NCBI GenBank assembly: GCA_023897205.1
Contig: JAHWDD010000007.1
Coordinates: 496,001-560,000, forward strand
From: Exophiala sp. HKRS030
Taxonomy: Eukaryota > Ascomycota > Eurotiomycetes > Chaetothyriales > Herpotrichiellaceae
Length of the DNA: 64,000 bases
Reading direction: 5' to 3'
Shown piece after piece: positions 32,578 to 43,949 of the stretch. The notes beneath the pieces are model-generated. The model searched no databases. It saw nothing but the letters and a program-made list of their open reading frames with translations, and was not told the origin of the DNA. Positions within the stretch are counted from its first letter, which is position 1. Every line of letters begins with the position of its first letter. Made by a program: the position numbers and the translations under genes.

Positions 32578-33408
32578 ATGGAGGCATTAAAATCGGCATT
32601 TGGCGGCGGCGGCGGTGACAGTAACAATGAAGGTAGTGGCATCAATGATGTCCAGGTATCACCGGCCGGTCAAGATGACGACATGCCATCAAGAGAAGAA
32701 ATGCTCAAAACCATCGAGTCCCTCCAAAAGGCCCAAAAGGCTCAATCGGCGGCCAACGACATCAAGTCCAAGGCGATGGCCATGACGAACTCCAAGAAAC
32801 GCGAGGAGATGTTGAGGGAGGCGTTCGACAAGGAAATGGAGGCCAACGGGCACAGCAAAATGGCCCGGAGGATGCAGTCGGGAACATGGCAAGGCTTGGG
32901 GTTCGGAGGTGGTATTGGGGCGGCGTCAGGTCTGGGATTGGGCACTGGCTTAGGGACCGTATTGGGGGCCATCCTCGCCGTGCCGAGTACGGGTCTGGGA
33001 ATGCTCGTGGGAAGTGGCGTCGGTGCCGTTCATGGGCCGTGGGTGAAGCTGGGTGGTGGGAAGGAGGAACCGTTTGAGGATGCGGATCCGGAAAAGGTGG
33101 TTGACGCGATTGAGGAGGAGAGAAAAGTCGCGGTCCAGCAGCAGCAACAAGGTCAGGGACGGGAAGGACAGCAAAAGACAACGGATGGAAGAAGGAAACC
33201 ACCAAAATTGGAGATTAGGTCGAAGAAGAAGAAAGAGGACAGCAACGAGAGCCAAGATGGTGTGAATGACACCAAAAAGGAGAAGAATGGCGGTGTCAGT
33301 ACAGGTAACGTACAAATGGACACGGCGGAAGAATCAAAACCGAGAAGGAAACCACCGAAATTGGAAATCAGGTCGGGAAAAAGGGGTTCGAATACTGCAA
33401 AGGCGTGA
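32578..33408 (+). CDS. Glycine-zipper membrane-associated protein, 276 residues, unknown function
   Basis: A single-exon frame starts at the ATG in AAGAATGG. A charged, helical N-terminal region (SREEMLKTIESLQKAQKA..., about residues 38-90) precedes a long Gly/Ala/Leu stretch (about residues 100-155, with GLGFGGGIGAASGLGLG and GMLVGSGVGAVHGPW). The stretch looks like one or two glycine-zipper hairpins in a membrane. The tail is highly basic and carries two copies of RRKPPKLEIRS separated by about 40 residues. The layout is seen in fungal glycine-zipper proteins of unknown role. It is convergent with the GST-like gene. Confidence 0.72.
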   Translation: MEALKSAFGGGGGDSNNEGSGINDVQVSPAGQDDDMPSREEMLKTIESLQKAQKAQSAANDIKSKAMAMTNSKKREEMLREAFDKEMEANGHSKMARRMQSGTWQGLGFGGGIGAASGLGLGTGLGTVLGAILAVPSTGLGMLVGSGVGAVHGPWVKLGGGKEEPFEDADPEKVVDAIEEERKVAVQQQQQGQGREGQQKTTDGRRKPPKLEIRSKKKKEDSNESQDGVNDTKKEKNGGVSTGNVQMDTAEESKPRRKPPKLEIRSGKRGSNTAKA

Positions 33409-33774
33409 CTTGGATCGACCTACACTGCTGGAGGTATGGAATATGTGGAGGGACGAAACATGGAGGACGCCGTTTTTCTTGACTTGAGCACCATTTTCAG
33501 GACAAGGATAGGTGGAGGCCTGGAGAATGTGTTGACGACATTATGTTTTCAACAAGGCCATGCATGGTATGATGAAGAATTGTTTCGAGATGTGTTTTGA
33601 TGCACAGGACATTATTGTATTACAAGATTCAAGCCGAGCTCAGATTATATTTCTAGCATTGGATCTCCCTCGCTTATCGCAGTAGGGCCCTGAGTGGGAA
33701 CGGTCGTTGTTTTTAATACATTTCAATCCTGTCTACGGGTTACATCTCTCACCACCTCCCATCCATATTCCTGT
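33409..33774. other. Intergenic, convergent 3' regions
   Basis: This 366-base spacer between the stop codons of the glycine-zipper and GST-like genes shows no further features. Confidence 0.5.
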
Positions 33775-35218
33775 CTACAGTCTCACTCGACCTACAGGCC
33801 TGACTACAAACCCGACACGTGGAAAATGGATTCTGACCTGTCCAACTCTAGGGCCATCGTCAATCCTCTGCGGGACAATGACAATCTCTTCTGGCGTGAG
33901 AGCCGCCAACGTCCCAACCGTCGGACTTTCCCTTCCCGTGTCGTCTGGAGCGACACTCACCTCCACCCCCTTGACCAGGCCGTTCCTCGCGTCCAGACCA
34001 AAGTGTGGTCCGGATGGTGTCGGCAGCAAGGGAACCTCTTGTAGAGTTTGCGACCTACTAATTGCCTCGATCACTGCACCCACACCTTTTGTATCGCGGC
34101 TCTCCACCCTCGTCTCCGTAGATGGCAACTCCTCAAAATACTTCTTCACCCTCTCGAACCATGCCACCACGCCAGGATACCTAGAGGGGTTGAACACAAT
34201 CGCCGTGCCCTCTCCATCACCGTCCCTCGTCCCACCGCCCGTCAAGTTCTCGATCCCCTCGCCTCGACTGATCTTCTCGCCCCAGTCCAATTGATACCAC
34301 AGTGCGACGTCGGCGGCGCTGGGCTTGTCGCCTTCAAACACCCATTTCTTCTTTTCAGTCTGGAACAACGGCTCAGCGAGGCTCAATTGTAAATCCAACA
34401 CACTCAGATTCTCGGGAATCTTGTGCTCGAGCTTGTCGGCATTGAGCTTGTGGCCGATTAGATTCGACCGATCGGTACCAAAGTGTGTTCGCCACACCGT
34501 CGCTGGAATGAGACCCGTCGTCACGCGGAAAAGGGGTCGGTCGGTCCAATATGAAGCCAAACCTCGGATCAAAGGGCGGTACATGGCGACGGGGTCGGGA
34601 TATAAAGAGCCATATCCTTGCGAGGAGGGGAAATAGTGCTCCAGTGCCTCGACGATGAGAGATGTGTCGATGTAGATCTATCGAAAATCATTCAGTGGGC
34701 TGATAACTAGGGGGAGGATAAATTTGGTAGGCGAGTGCGTTGTAGGTAAGAATAGGATAGTGTGGTGTTTACCTCCCTACCAATGACAAGAACAGGTATC
34801 TTGCGATATGTCAGATTGAACGATTCCCTGAGAAGTGGTCGTGGCATCATTGACGGGACGATGACAAATGCTATTCACACGGTTCCATCAGAGGTTTGGT
34901 CAGTCATCTCATCACATCATTCCCCTCTTTTCTGCGTCTGGCGGTGCTTCCCTCTGTTGACATGGAGGGTCGACCGGTGGAATTTTACTCAAACTCACTA
35001 TATGGAATCTGCTTCAATTGGAGCGCCAATCTTGCTTTTTGCGTGAACGGAGAAGCTGCCACGTTCAAAAGGTTAGAAATTAGAACCATAGGGTTTAATA
35101 GTCATCATGTATGAACGAGCATATCAGTGGAATGACGCCCCCATAGGGGAGGACAGTAGTACTCACAGTCATATCCGAACAGCACTACTGAGGGACTCTC
35201 AGCCTCGTCGGGGGCCAT
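33775..35218 (-). CDS. Glutathione S-transferase-like protein with long C-terminal extension
   Basis: Four exons in transcript order, 35167-35218, 34999-35055, 34773-34870 and 33775-34677, give 369 residues. The N-terminal thioredoxin-like domain shows VLFGYDSSPFTQKARLAL, the conserved RKIPVLVIG with its cis-proline, and DTSLIVEALE, the glutathione-binding Asp/Ser site. An all-helical C-terminal domain contains KPSAADVALWYQLDW. The active position after GYD is Ser-Ser-Pro-Phe, so it may use Ser rather than Cys. The chain is about 140 residues longer than classical GSTs, and the tail is a mixed beta-like stretch. Roles from detoxification to dehalogenation or isomerisation are possible. It is divergent to the first Zn2Cys6 regulator. 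Confidence 0.82.
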
Positions 35219-36315
35219 GGTTGACGTACTCGAAACTTGAAGAGAGTGTTGTTCAACAGTATATGAGCTCAATATCTGCTTAAAGCAAGGTTGGATACCC
35301 CCCGTGTCCTCGAAGACCGGTCCAACTCACTCGCACATAGGGCCGGCGACTTATATACCTTTCTCCGGTTGCTTAGACAGGTATCCGTGTATCACCGCAC
35401 GTGTTGCTTTCCGAGTGAAATTTGATCCGAATTTCACCCACGCCGAGGCAATCACAATGAGTCATAGCAACCGGTACCGTGAGGTATGGAATATTTGAAC
35501 TCACCAAAACGTAGTAGATTCTTGATAGCACGGAGGAATGGATAGAAACGGAGTCGGTCGACTGGCGACTTCCATGATCTGATCAATCATATCTCTCCGC
35601 ATCTCGGTATTGACGAACCTCGGGCCACCAAATCAATTTATTTTACTTGAACTTAACCGCATATATGAAACCGATTACTATTTCACTTGTCCACTACAAG
35701 TGCGCCCTTTGCTCTTGGCCTTTTATGCCCTGTGACTCTTTGTCCACCGAGAGGAGAAGATACGGACACGAATACGAATACGATCGAAAATTAGTCCGGA
35801 GAAGGAGTTTGTCAAGTGGGGAAAGCCGGATATACAGGTACCAGAGCCCTGGCTATAAGCGAGCGAGTGAACATTGACAAGGTACTTTTCGTACGTACTT
35901 CCGCTTATTGGTTCATGAGCCACGGTGAATCGAGAAAGCCAACACAAACTTCAAACATACTCTGAGTACTCGTAATAGGGAGAACTGTAACTAAAGGTAC
36001 TCCGTATGAGGCCACCTATCCTTACTCCGCAAATCTTCAGTGCAGGGTACTTGTTAGAGTCCTGTAGATGTGCGGGGATGTTAGTACCTCTCACATACTG
36101 TCCAAACCCCCGTACATACAAGTTTTTATCACGGGATGGGGTTCATGGCCGCCGTCACTTATTGCCCAAGGGATTCGGTCTAGCCCCGCACTGTCGCAAG
36201 AAATTGTCAATCTCAACCAGTCTGAACCTGGTCTTTCTTCATGTCGAGTCTCTTTCAGAACGTTGTACATGTCGATGGAGCCTTCTGAGCTCTCCTGTTA
36301 CAGCTCCCTGACAAC
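35219..36315. other. Intergenic, divergent promoter region
   Basis: This 1.1 kb region between the GST-like gene and the first Zn2Cys6 regulator holds a TACTCCGTA copy at 35998-36006, 310 bases before the regulator ATG. Confidence 0.5.
35998..36006 (-). repeat. TACGGAGTA motif copy
   Basis: Exact 9-mer copy in the promoter of the first Zn2Cys6 regulator. Confidence 0.7.
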
Positions 36316-38615
36316 ATGACCGAGGAACGAGACGCCAAACGAGTGCGGCAAGCTTGCCAAAACTGCCGGTACGTCTTGCGGGATTTTCCTGCTCTGGACA
36401 TACCACTTCTGACCTCAGCTGCTTACGTACACAGGCGCAAGAAGACCCGTTGCTCCGGAGAGAAGCCGACCTGCGCGTTCTGCGCTCGCCTGAAGCAAGA
36501 ATGTTGCTACAATTCGGGACCTGGCTCTGAAGCCAGCTACCCCACTGTAAGCAGCTCGTTCATATGTGCTCGCTACACGCCTGACTGGTACAGGATATGA
36601 CCTTGGCCGCGAGGGTTGCCCTTCTGGAATCAAAGCTCAGTGCTCTTGACAGTACCAGCCTTGAGTAGGTGTAATTGTTTTTGACTTTGCCCTGACCGAC
36701 TGACAAGACGCGTTGCAGTTTCGGCACATCCGTAAATGGAGGGCCTCCAGACGCCGGTGCCCGGAATCTGGATCGGCGTCCATCTTTTCCTACCTTGATT
36801 CACTCGCGGGACCGATATGGGAGGTTGGTCTCACCTCTGAACGTGGCCCCCTGATGTGATTCAGGACTGATTTTGGGAGCAGTGATGTCGACATTCTACC
36901 ACCTCCTTCGATTGTGCTAGCACTAACGGATGCATACTTTCGATATTGCGACAGCCAGCCGTATTGCTATTTCGAAGAGCAGTTTTTCCGACGAAAGCTT
37001 CAAGACGGCCAAGTACCACCTTATCTTCTCAAAGCCGTCTTGGCCATGGCAGCACGCTTCTCTCAAGACCCCTTCTTTCACGGTCAACAGCAAGACATGA
37101 TTGACACATACTCGCGGTCCGCATGGGACGAGATATTCGAAAAGTCTTTCTCTGAAGACGATGCCTTGGACATTACAGTCGTTCAAGCAACTAACATGCT
37201 GGCTGTAGTTGATTTTACCAGTAGGCAGCTTCTCTCCAATACGTGTGATGTCGCTGACATGCTCAAGCCGGGAAGCATAAGCTCGCATGGGTCAAAATTG
37301 GCCTTAGTGTGCGGTTTGCACAGAGTCTACACCTGACAATGGACCCGCCACCGGCATTAAGTCGCGAAGAACAAGAAGAGAGAGTTCTAACTTTCTGGTC
37401 AGTGTACCTTCTTGACAGGCTCGTCTCGTGTGGTACAAACAGACCTCCGACAATACTTGACAGCGACTGTTCTGTCCGGCTTCCAGCCGACAATCTCAAC
37501 ATGAACACGGACTCAAATTCGAATCCGAGGACACTTCAAGCTCTACAAGACCTTCCTGACTCCGAAATTCCCCAAAGCCTAAGCCAATTTGCACAGACGG
37601 TTCTTATGGCATCTGCACTGGGAAAAGTCGAGAGATTTTCTTTGCAGAAACACATTTCGGGAAGCCAGTACAAACTCTGGCACAACCGCAGTGAATATAG
37701 CAGGATCTATAGTCTTTTGTTGGACTTTGAAACCTATTCCGACGCCAACTTGGTACCCTTCGCCGAAGCCCTGGATCGTTGGTACGGGACGGGCGATGCA
37801 ATTGACCAAAGGCGAGCTGGACACTTTGTGTTTTCAGCCATCCTATATCACCTTAATCAATGCTTGCTGCACCATCCTTTCTTATTACGAAATCACGTCA
37901 AAGGCTGCAAAACCAGGGTTCCAGCCACTTTTCTCAAGCAAGCTCTCCGGCAGGGATTGGAACATGCAACTCTTCTCACGTCGGCTCTACGGGTTGTTCA
38001 GAGGCGAGGTCTCTCACTAGCGAGCTTCTATGCCTACGCCTGCACTGTGGCTGCGACAATACATAAGCTTTACACCTTTCACGAAGATGAACGTGTCTCG
38101 AGTAATTCCAAGACACTCTTCGATTGCTCGCTCGATTTCCTTCTCTATGGGCAAGATGTCTGGCGACATTATTCACGTATGGTAAGTGAATCCTCGGGAC
38201 CAATATTGACGTTTCTAAGCGGATGCAGGCATATGTGTTGATGCAGCTTGATCCGGACCCCAAGTCGGCCAGAGATCTTGTGACAGCAGCCATAGCAGTA
38301 ACACCTGGTGAGAGTCCTGCAGATTCTAGCATGGACAACATCTGGGATCTGCTTGACTACGGATGGCTCTGTGATTCTGCTAGGCCCTCATCGTCACCTG
38401 AGGCGTGCCAACAAATGGGAAACGTTGACCAGTGGGATCCCACCGTCGATTCTTGGAAATTGAAACAAGCCATGTCCGTCGTGGATAGTTTTATGCCAGA
38501 ACCTACTGCCGCACCTATCGACCTCAACTACTTTGATCCCGCCGTTACCGATCCCGCTTTTAGTGCTTGGGAAGACGTCCTTGAGCCTGGCTTCACAAAC
38601 ATACTAGCTAGATAA
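36316..38615 (+). CDS. Zn2Cys6 transcription factor, cluster regulator candidate 1
   Basis: Seven exons (36316-36368, 36435-36546, 36594-36664, 36719-36823, 36865-37220, 37268-38181, 38229-38615) join in phase into 665 residues. The DNA-binding domain is CQNCRRKKTRCSGEKPTCAFC...C, with an intron directly after CQNCR. A short coiled coil (LAARVALLESKLSAL) follows, then the fungal-specific TF domain, with LTDAYFRYCDSQPYCYF, EEQEERVLTFWSVYLLDRL and DSDCSVRLPAD. The C-terminus has LLDYGWL and an acidic tail likely to activate transcription. Its closest relative visible here is the regulator at 52426-54884, with shared intron positions. Its 3' end converges on the ADH gene. Confidence 0.9.
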
Positions 38616-38757
38616 AGCCCCAGAACCTTCGACTCGATATTATCGCTTGCGAGTGCTACCACAGCCGAATTGTTCTTTCGCAACCATCCACCTCACACCA
38701 CTTCTCCGCAATCCTAAACACAACAAGGCTTTTCGGGCAACGTCTCCGGATCACGCC

Positions 38758-40232
38758 TCACCACAGCAATATCGGCTTCACGGTCGTACCCTCTTCCATG
38801 TCATGGATTGCCTGCTCAAACTCCTCAACCTGACGAAATTATCACCATTTATTCGTGGAACTTCGATGCTGAACTCACCTTGTAATATTTGATCAATTTA
38901 TCGATTGGAAAGTCGCCATGGCGATACCATTGGATCATTCGAGGAACATACTGTATCAGAAAATGTCAGTCAGAATCACCGCATCGACTATACGGAGATC
39001 AACTTACATCCGCAGGCCGAACTCCGCCTTCCATACTTCCAAGAAGTTGTTTCCCAGTCTTCACACTACGGTCAGATTTGTTCAATCTCAACGACGGAGA
39101 TTCGCTTACCACCATGAAGGAAACCAAAGCCACCTGAAGCGCTGCATCCATAGGAGCGACTCCAAGAAGGATCATTTTACCTTGATTGGCAGTGAACTCA
39201 ATTCCTTGTTGGATCAACGCAACAACACCTGTGGCATCAACTGTGATTGTGCTCCCACTGCCATCAGTGATGTCGCGAACAGCCTTTTCGAGTCCCTCCC
39301 CAACTGTTGATGTATTGATGGTGTGCGTCGCACCGAGTGATCGGGCAAGATCGAGTCGCGCTTCGACACGATCAATTCCTATGATTGTGCGACATCCTCG
39401 GTGTCTTGCAGCCTGTCTCCAAGTTAGCCACTAACCAGTCTCCTGAAATCTCTCAACTTGCCATTATTGCAGCGAGACCAACTCCACCAAGGCCGATAAT
39501 TGCTACCTTATCCGACGCCCTGGCCAGACCGAGCTCTGTGATTGTTCCCGCTCCTGTCTGAACATAGATGACCCGTCAGCTACTTAGAATTTTGAAGCGC
39601 TCAACGGAAAAGCTTCTCACTGACTTGAATTCCACAACCTAACGGCGCGAACAGTTTCAGGTCGTCCTCATTTTTGACCAAATCTGTCACTCTGACGACC
39701 GAAGCCTCCTGAACTCTTGTCAGATTTGAGAAACTTGACTGGCCGAAGAAAGAGCCTCCGATCCCATGGCTTTCTTTTGAGTTGGGAGCGCCAAAGGCCT
39801 TGGGATTCCCACAGAAATTGAGCGGGGTGAACTCGGCGCAGTATCCAGGTGCTCCATTTCTACAATTGTGGCATTCACCGCAATATGCAAAGGAAAGAAG
39901 GACTGAATCACCCGGCTTGACCTTTGTGACACCCCTTCCAACCCGAGTCACATATCCTGCACCTGAGATCAAAGTCAACATATGCTCAACAATCAAATGA
40001 GGCCATTCCCACCTTCGTGCCCAAGTACCCGGGGATAAGGAGGGACTGGAAAGCCAACTCCATCTGGAAAGGAGCCACATCCCAGGTCGGTGTGACAAAC
40101 ACCACTAGCTATGATTTTCACAAGGACTTCGCCCTCAGCCGGAGTATAGACCTCAATATCTTCCAGCTTCCATTGCCGACGTCCATCTTGTGGAGGTCGA
40201 CAAACAATTGCTCTCGCAAGATCTGGTGCCAT
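38758..40232 (-). CDS. Zinc alcohol dehydrogenase, aryl/terpenyl-alcohol type
   Basis: Seven exons in transcript order (40013-40232, 39625-39962, 39462-39557, 39110-39412, 39008-39058, 38879-38950, 38758-38829) give 383 residues. It should oxidise a primary, probably allylic or aryl, alcohol to the aldehyde with NAD+. Catalytic-zinc ligands are in GVCHTD, GHEG and the region around CGIQTGAG; the structural zinc lobe is CGECHNCRNGAPGYC with canonical spacing. The Rossmann motif is GLGGVGLAA, followed by GIDRV (Asp suggests NAD). The insertion GIGGSFFGQSSF is typical of aryl-alcohol/geraniol dehydrogenases (GeoA, benzyl-alcohol type). Intron 3 (39413-39461) is GC-AG. It is divergent to the LDI-like gene across 504 bases, so co-regulation is likely. 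Confidence 0.9.
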
Positions 40233-40270
40233 GGTGATTTCAATGCTGCAATTTTTTTGACGAACACTAG

Positions 40271-40311
40271 TATATCGAAAGTAGAGACGAAATGTCCCTG
40301 TATATCGAAAG
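40271..40311 (+). repeat. Direct repeat TATATCGAAAG, 30-base period
   Basis: Two identical 11-mers start 30 bases apart, close to the ADH start. Confidence 0.75.
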
Positions 40312-40401
40312 CCATTTTGGTTACGATGCAATTCTACTATGTTGGTCTCCCCCGTGTGCCGCCCTCTGTTTCTTGATCCTTCAGTGTGTTCTATGAGTAC
40401 C

Positions 40402-40410
40402 CGGGCCGTG
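40402..40410 (+). promoter_or_regulatory. CGGGCCGTG site, copy 1
   Basis: The same 9-mer recurs at 40600. The CGGGCCG core recurs in other promoters between the two regulators. Confidence 0.45.
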
Positions 40411-40510
40411 ATTATACTCAGGGCGTGGAAGCCACTTTGCCCAAACAATCGTCCTCGAGGACCGATCGACCCCGTCCCCAGATTACAATCGTCATAGTCA
40501 TGGCACCCGG

Positions 40511-40530
40511 GATACTAGTAGATACTAGTA
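40511..40530 (+). repeat. Tandem 10-mer GATACTAGTA x2
   Basis: Two perfect adjacent copies, each containing the palindrome ACTAGT. Confidence 0.8.
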
Positions 40531-40599
40531 GGCCGCCTGCCCCTTAACCCCAGTGATAGACGCTCGGCCACACTAGCCTTTGCACCCCTCACTCAAACT

Positions 40600-40608
40600 C
40601 GGGCCGTG
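40600..40608 (+). promoter_or_regulatory. CGGGCCGTG site, copy 2
   Basis: Identical to copy 1; 129 bases before the LDI-like ATG. Confidence 0.45.
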
Positions 40609-40736
40609 GTCCGCTCTTCTGAATATCGACAAACGATATAGTCCAAGCAGATTCATGGTATTGTGAAATATGCGTCCATCAGGCACTGCTACAACTTGCT
40701 TCCTTGCAGAGTTGAATAGACTGAACGTATCTCACA

Positions 40737-43158
40737 ATGTTGACAACTGTGCGTTCTCCTACTCGACTTGAGCATCGTTAACTGACCATCTCAATTCTAG
40801 GAAACCAAAATCCAAACAGTGCCACGGCCCATGCAGCTGGTTGGTGAGGATGAATATCCTTCAAACAAAGTCGCCTTGGCCAATGGTGACCTTAAGGCTC
40901 CAAAATCGTCGACATACACTGGCACTGGCGATTTCGAATGGGGCCCTTGGAAGTTGCAAGGTACGTGATCAGGCTTCTATCTTTGGCGTGACTTGACTGA
41001 CTGTGATCGATCAGATGTTTTGATTCCACCAAATGCTGGCAAGGGCTTGATCAAGAAGTACCACCAACGTCGGACCCTGTATCAATACATTGCCATGTCT
41101 TTGTTCGGCCTCTGGTCGTTCAACAACCTCTCATCCACAGCATACAGAGCTGCTGCCTTGGGCCTCCTGTTCCCGGGGGCAGGCTTCATCGGTGTTGGCA
41201 CTATCCCAGCCCTGGGGGCGTTCCTGTTGACCCTGGTCCTGTTTCCCGTCACAATCTTTATTTGGTTTGCCATGGGCGGCATCTTCTTCCCAATTGCACT
41301 ATGGATCGGCTCTGCAGTAGCCGCTGGTGCGCTGGCCGAGGACAAACTCTTTGACAAAGCCGGAACCATCTGGGCTGTCTTTTGCTACGGTGGTATCGCG
41401 TGGCTAATGCACAATGCTCGACAATTGAATGCTGCTGGCTACAGTTTGGCTCAAGAGCGGAACAAGTATCTGGTCGATGCAGTCAAACATCAACGCGCGA
41501 ATGCCGAGCCTGCCCCTGCTCCTGGAAGCCGAGAGCTTGATCTGGAAACACTTCGCCACATGCAGTACATGATTGAGCGAGGATTGAGCCCAAAGAGTGA
41601 CTTCAGCTTCCACGATGTCATTGATCAATTCCAGACCGGTGCTGTTCGGTACCAACTCTACGGCGTTGTCGATGTTCTCAGCCTGTATCAATGCCACTAT
41701 GCTCCAAGTTTCCACGGCTACTTGTCCAAAGCTTCGCAAAATTGCATTGAAAAGAGCCTTCAGAAGCGGATCATGTCGTAAGTATCGCTTGGTTCCCGTG
41801 GAGGACATCATCAATAACCGGAATCCAGGTACTGGAAATGGGAATCTATCTTTGGCAGATTTACATTGAGTGACTGGGACCCCATCAAGAAGGATAACAT
41901 TGTACGTTTACACCTTCCTTAAGACTTGTGTGCATTTACTCAATATTACCTTAGATGGTTACAGGCTATTTGAGTTGCGCCATTGGCCTGTACTCGCAAG
42001 CTTCTGGAGATCGACGATATATGGACAAGAACGCCCTCGAGTTTGTCATCGACGATGGCAAGCATTACAAGACAAATTTCGAAGGTCTGGCAGATGCTCT
42101 GAACGAAAATATGACAGAGAACCCATACTGTCTGTATCCATGCGAGCCTAATTGGACATACTCCCTCTGCAAGTGAGTAGGATATGTTTTTCGCACACGA
42201 AGTGAGTGATACTGACTCTTCTTCGTATAGCTTGACCGGTATGGCCGGACTCGTTATTTCTGACCGAGTCTTGGGACGGCATCTAGCCGACAAGCTGCGT
42301 AACAGGTTTGAAAAGTCCCTCGAGGAAGAGTTCACCGAGACAGATGGCCGCATCTTGCCTATCCGTAGCGAGTTTACAGGTTTGACGGTAAGTTTTGACC
42401 AGTCTATGTTTTGACCAGCCTATGCCTAGGTCTTATGACTGAGTCTGATACTTGATGCAAAATAGCTTCCAGGTCTTTGCGGCACCTTGACCGACTGTAT
42501 CAATGCCATGTTGCTCACAGCGTATCTTCCACACCTGGCGCACCGCAACTGGGCGATGATTCGCAAGGAGTTCCTGACCTACGACCATAATGGAAACCTG
42601 ACTGTCAATGGTCTCAAGGGGGCCGACAAGATGGACCCCGGCAACTACAAAGCTGGCGAGGGTCCCTTGCGGGCCTTCATTGCCGCTACTGCCGCCGAGT
42701 TTGGAGACGAGAAAGTGCGCAAAGAAGCGTTGGAGCAAATGGACTCGAAGTATTTCCCCGTCGAGACGACCAAGTCGGGATCTCTCAGGAACAAGGGCCT
42801 GTCTGCTACCACCCAGGTCATTGCTCTGATGGCCCGGATCATCAAATGTCGCGATCTTGCCAACGCCACCCTCCACGGACCGTCACACAAGGTCCTGGCT
42901 GGACCTCTGCTCGAGGACGCACCATTCCCCGATGTGCTCGTGGCCAAAGCCTACAGCCACACTGGCAAGGACCTTGATCTCGTCCTCTACAACGGCAGAG
43001 AGCCTGGTACCTTCACACTGGGCTTCCAGCGCCTGGCACCGGGCATGTCGTATTCTTTGAGCACAGGCGGCTCTCTGGTTGCTGATGCTGAAGGCAAGGC
43101 TTCGGCCAAGCTAGCAATCAACGGACGAACTCAGATCATTATCAAGCCTCAGGTTTAG
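40737..43158 (+). CDS. Linalool dehydratase/isomerase-like protein with N-terminal membrane domain
   Basis: Seven exons (40737-40748, 40801-40960, 41015-41777, 41829-41901, 41955-42172, 42231-42387, 42466-43158) give 691 residues. Residues ~80-190 contain about four hydrophobic helices, then a linker, then the catalytic-type domain from about residue 300. Family signatures seen are YWKWESIFG, DNIMVTGYL, CLYPCEPNWTYSLCN and LPGLCGTLTDCINAMLLTAY. In the bacterial enzyme (Castellaniella) two active-site cysteines lie nine residues apart; here Cys399 and Cys408 have that spacing. The catalytic His that I recall after NIMYSG appears to be Tyr341 here, so the reaction may differ. It would interconvert or dehydrate a tertiary/allylic terpene alcohol in a membrane. 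The substrate is inferred. Confidence 0.82.
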
Positions 43159-43949
43159 TTAGATATGATGATATCGGACGACGGATTGTGCAAGGAATCA
43201 CGAAAAAAATACACAGATGAAGAAGTTAAAAACATTTCATAGATGCCGAGTCACATTGAACTTGCAAACAGTACAGTGTTTGGCATCATTTATCTAGTTT
43301 AAACATGAGTTTGATATAGCATTCTTTCCATCATTTCACTGCATGTCAAGTCGTTCAAAGGACGCGTTTGATCTTATGAATTGTATACAACGCAGTTGTG
43401 ATACTGTCTATAACATGACCAAGATAGTGGCAAAGCACATTGCATAAGGCCATATCAAACACTTCTGGCAAGGGGGACGAGGACACTCGAGATAATGGTC
43501 CCGAATCGGAGGGCAGCATTGGTATTGCTGCAAAGTAGTAGCCATAGATGAACATGCCTACTCTGTCATCATTGCAATTCCGGACTTTTTGGCGACCAGT
43601 GTCTCCCTCTGATCACGCGGCCCTTTTACTGTCACCATAGTTGAGGGGGAACTTGACACCGTCAATTGCGGGTCCGGGTTATCATTAAAGTTTGAGGGGG
43701 TCGTCTGAACCATCCCACACCCGTTGTGCCGACGACATGTAAAAGGATTCCAGCCTCTCCAGCTCTCGGCCCGAAGTAAGCCGTGCCCACACGTCGTCAT
43801 CTTGAGAGGTTCATCAGTTCCAGAATGCTTCCTCGCCAGCCCTGGGGCGCGCGGAGAGGCTATGGAACCGAGAATGCGCAGTTAGTATATCCAGGTATTG
43901 GTAAAGCGACTGAGGTATCTCTAGAGGAAGGGATGTGAGTGAAGCACAG
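43159..43949. other. Intergenic, promoter of the copper-ATPase gene
   Basis: This 791-base gap between two genes on the plus strand carries a CGGCCCG site at 43767-43773, about 180 bases before the ATPase ATG. An earlier ATG at 43824 opens a short frame that could be an extra 5' exon, but no splice joined it in phase. Confidence 0.5.
43767..43773 (-). promoter_or_regulatory. CGGGCCG core site
   Basis: Core of the motif shared with the ADH/LDI promoter. Confidence 0.35.

Larger units (their letters stand above)
40233..40736. promoter_or_regulatory. Bidirectional ADH/LDI promoter
   Basis: The 504 bases separate the ATGs of two divergent genes. It holds two copies of CGGGCCGTG (40402-40410 and 40600-40608), a direct repeat of TATATCGAAAG (40271-40281 and 40301-40311), a perfect tandem pair of GATACTAGTA (40511-40530) and an ACCCGGGA site. 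CGG-containing repeats are typical Zn2Cys6 targets. The regulatory role is inference. Confidence 0.6.

Noticed and set aside
43824..43890. Possible extra 5' exon of the Cu-ATPase starting at ATG 43824
   Set aside because: The obvious GTTAGT donor joined to the nearest acceptor gives a stop within six codons.
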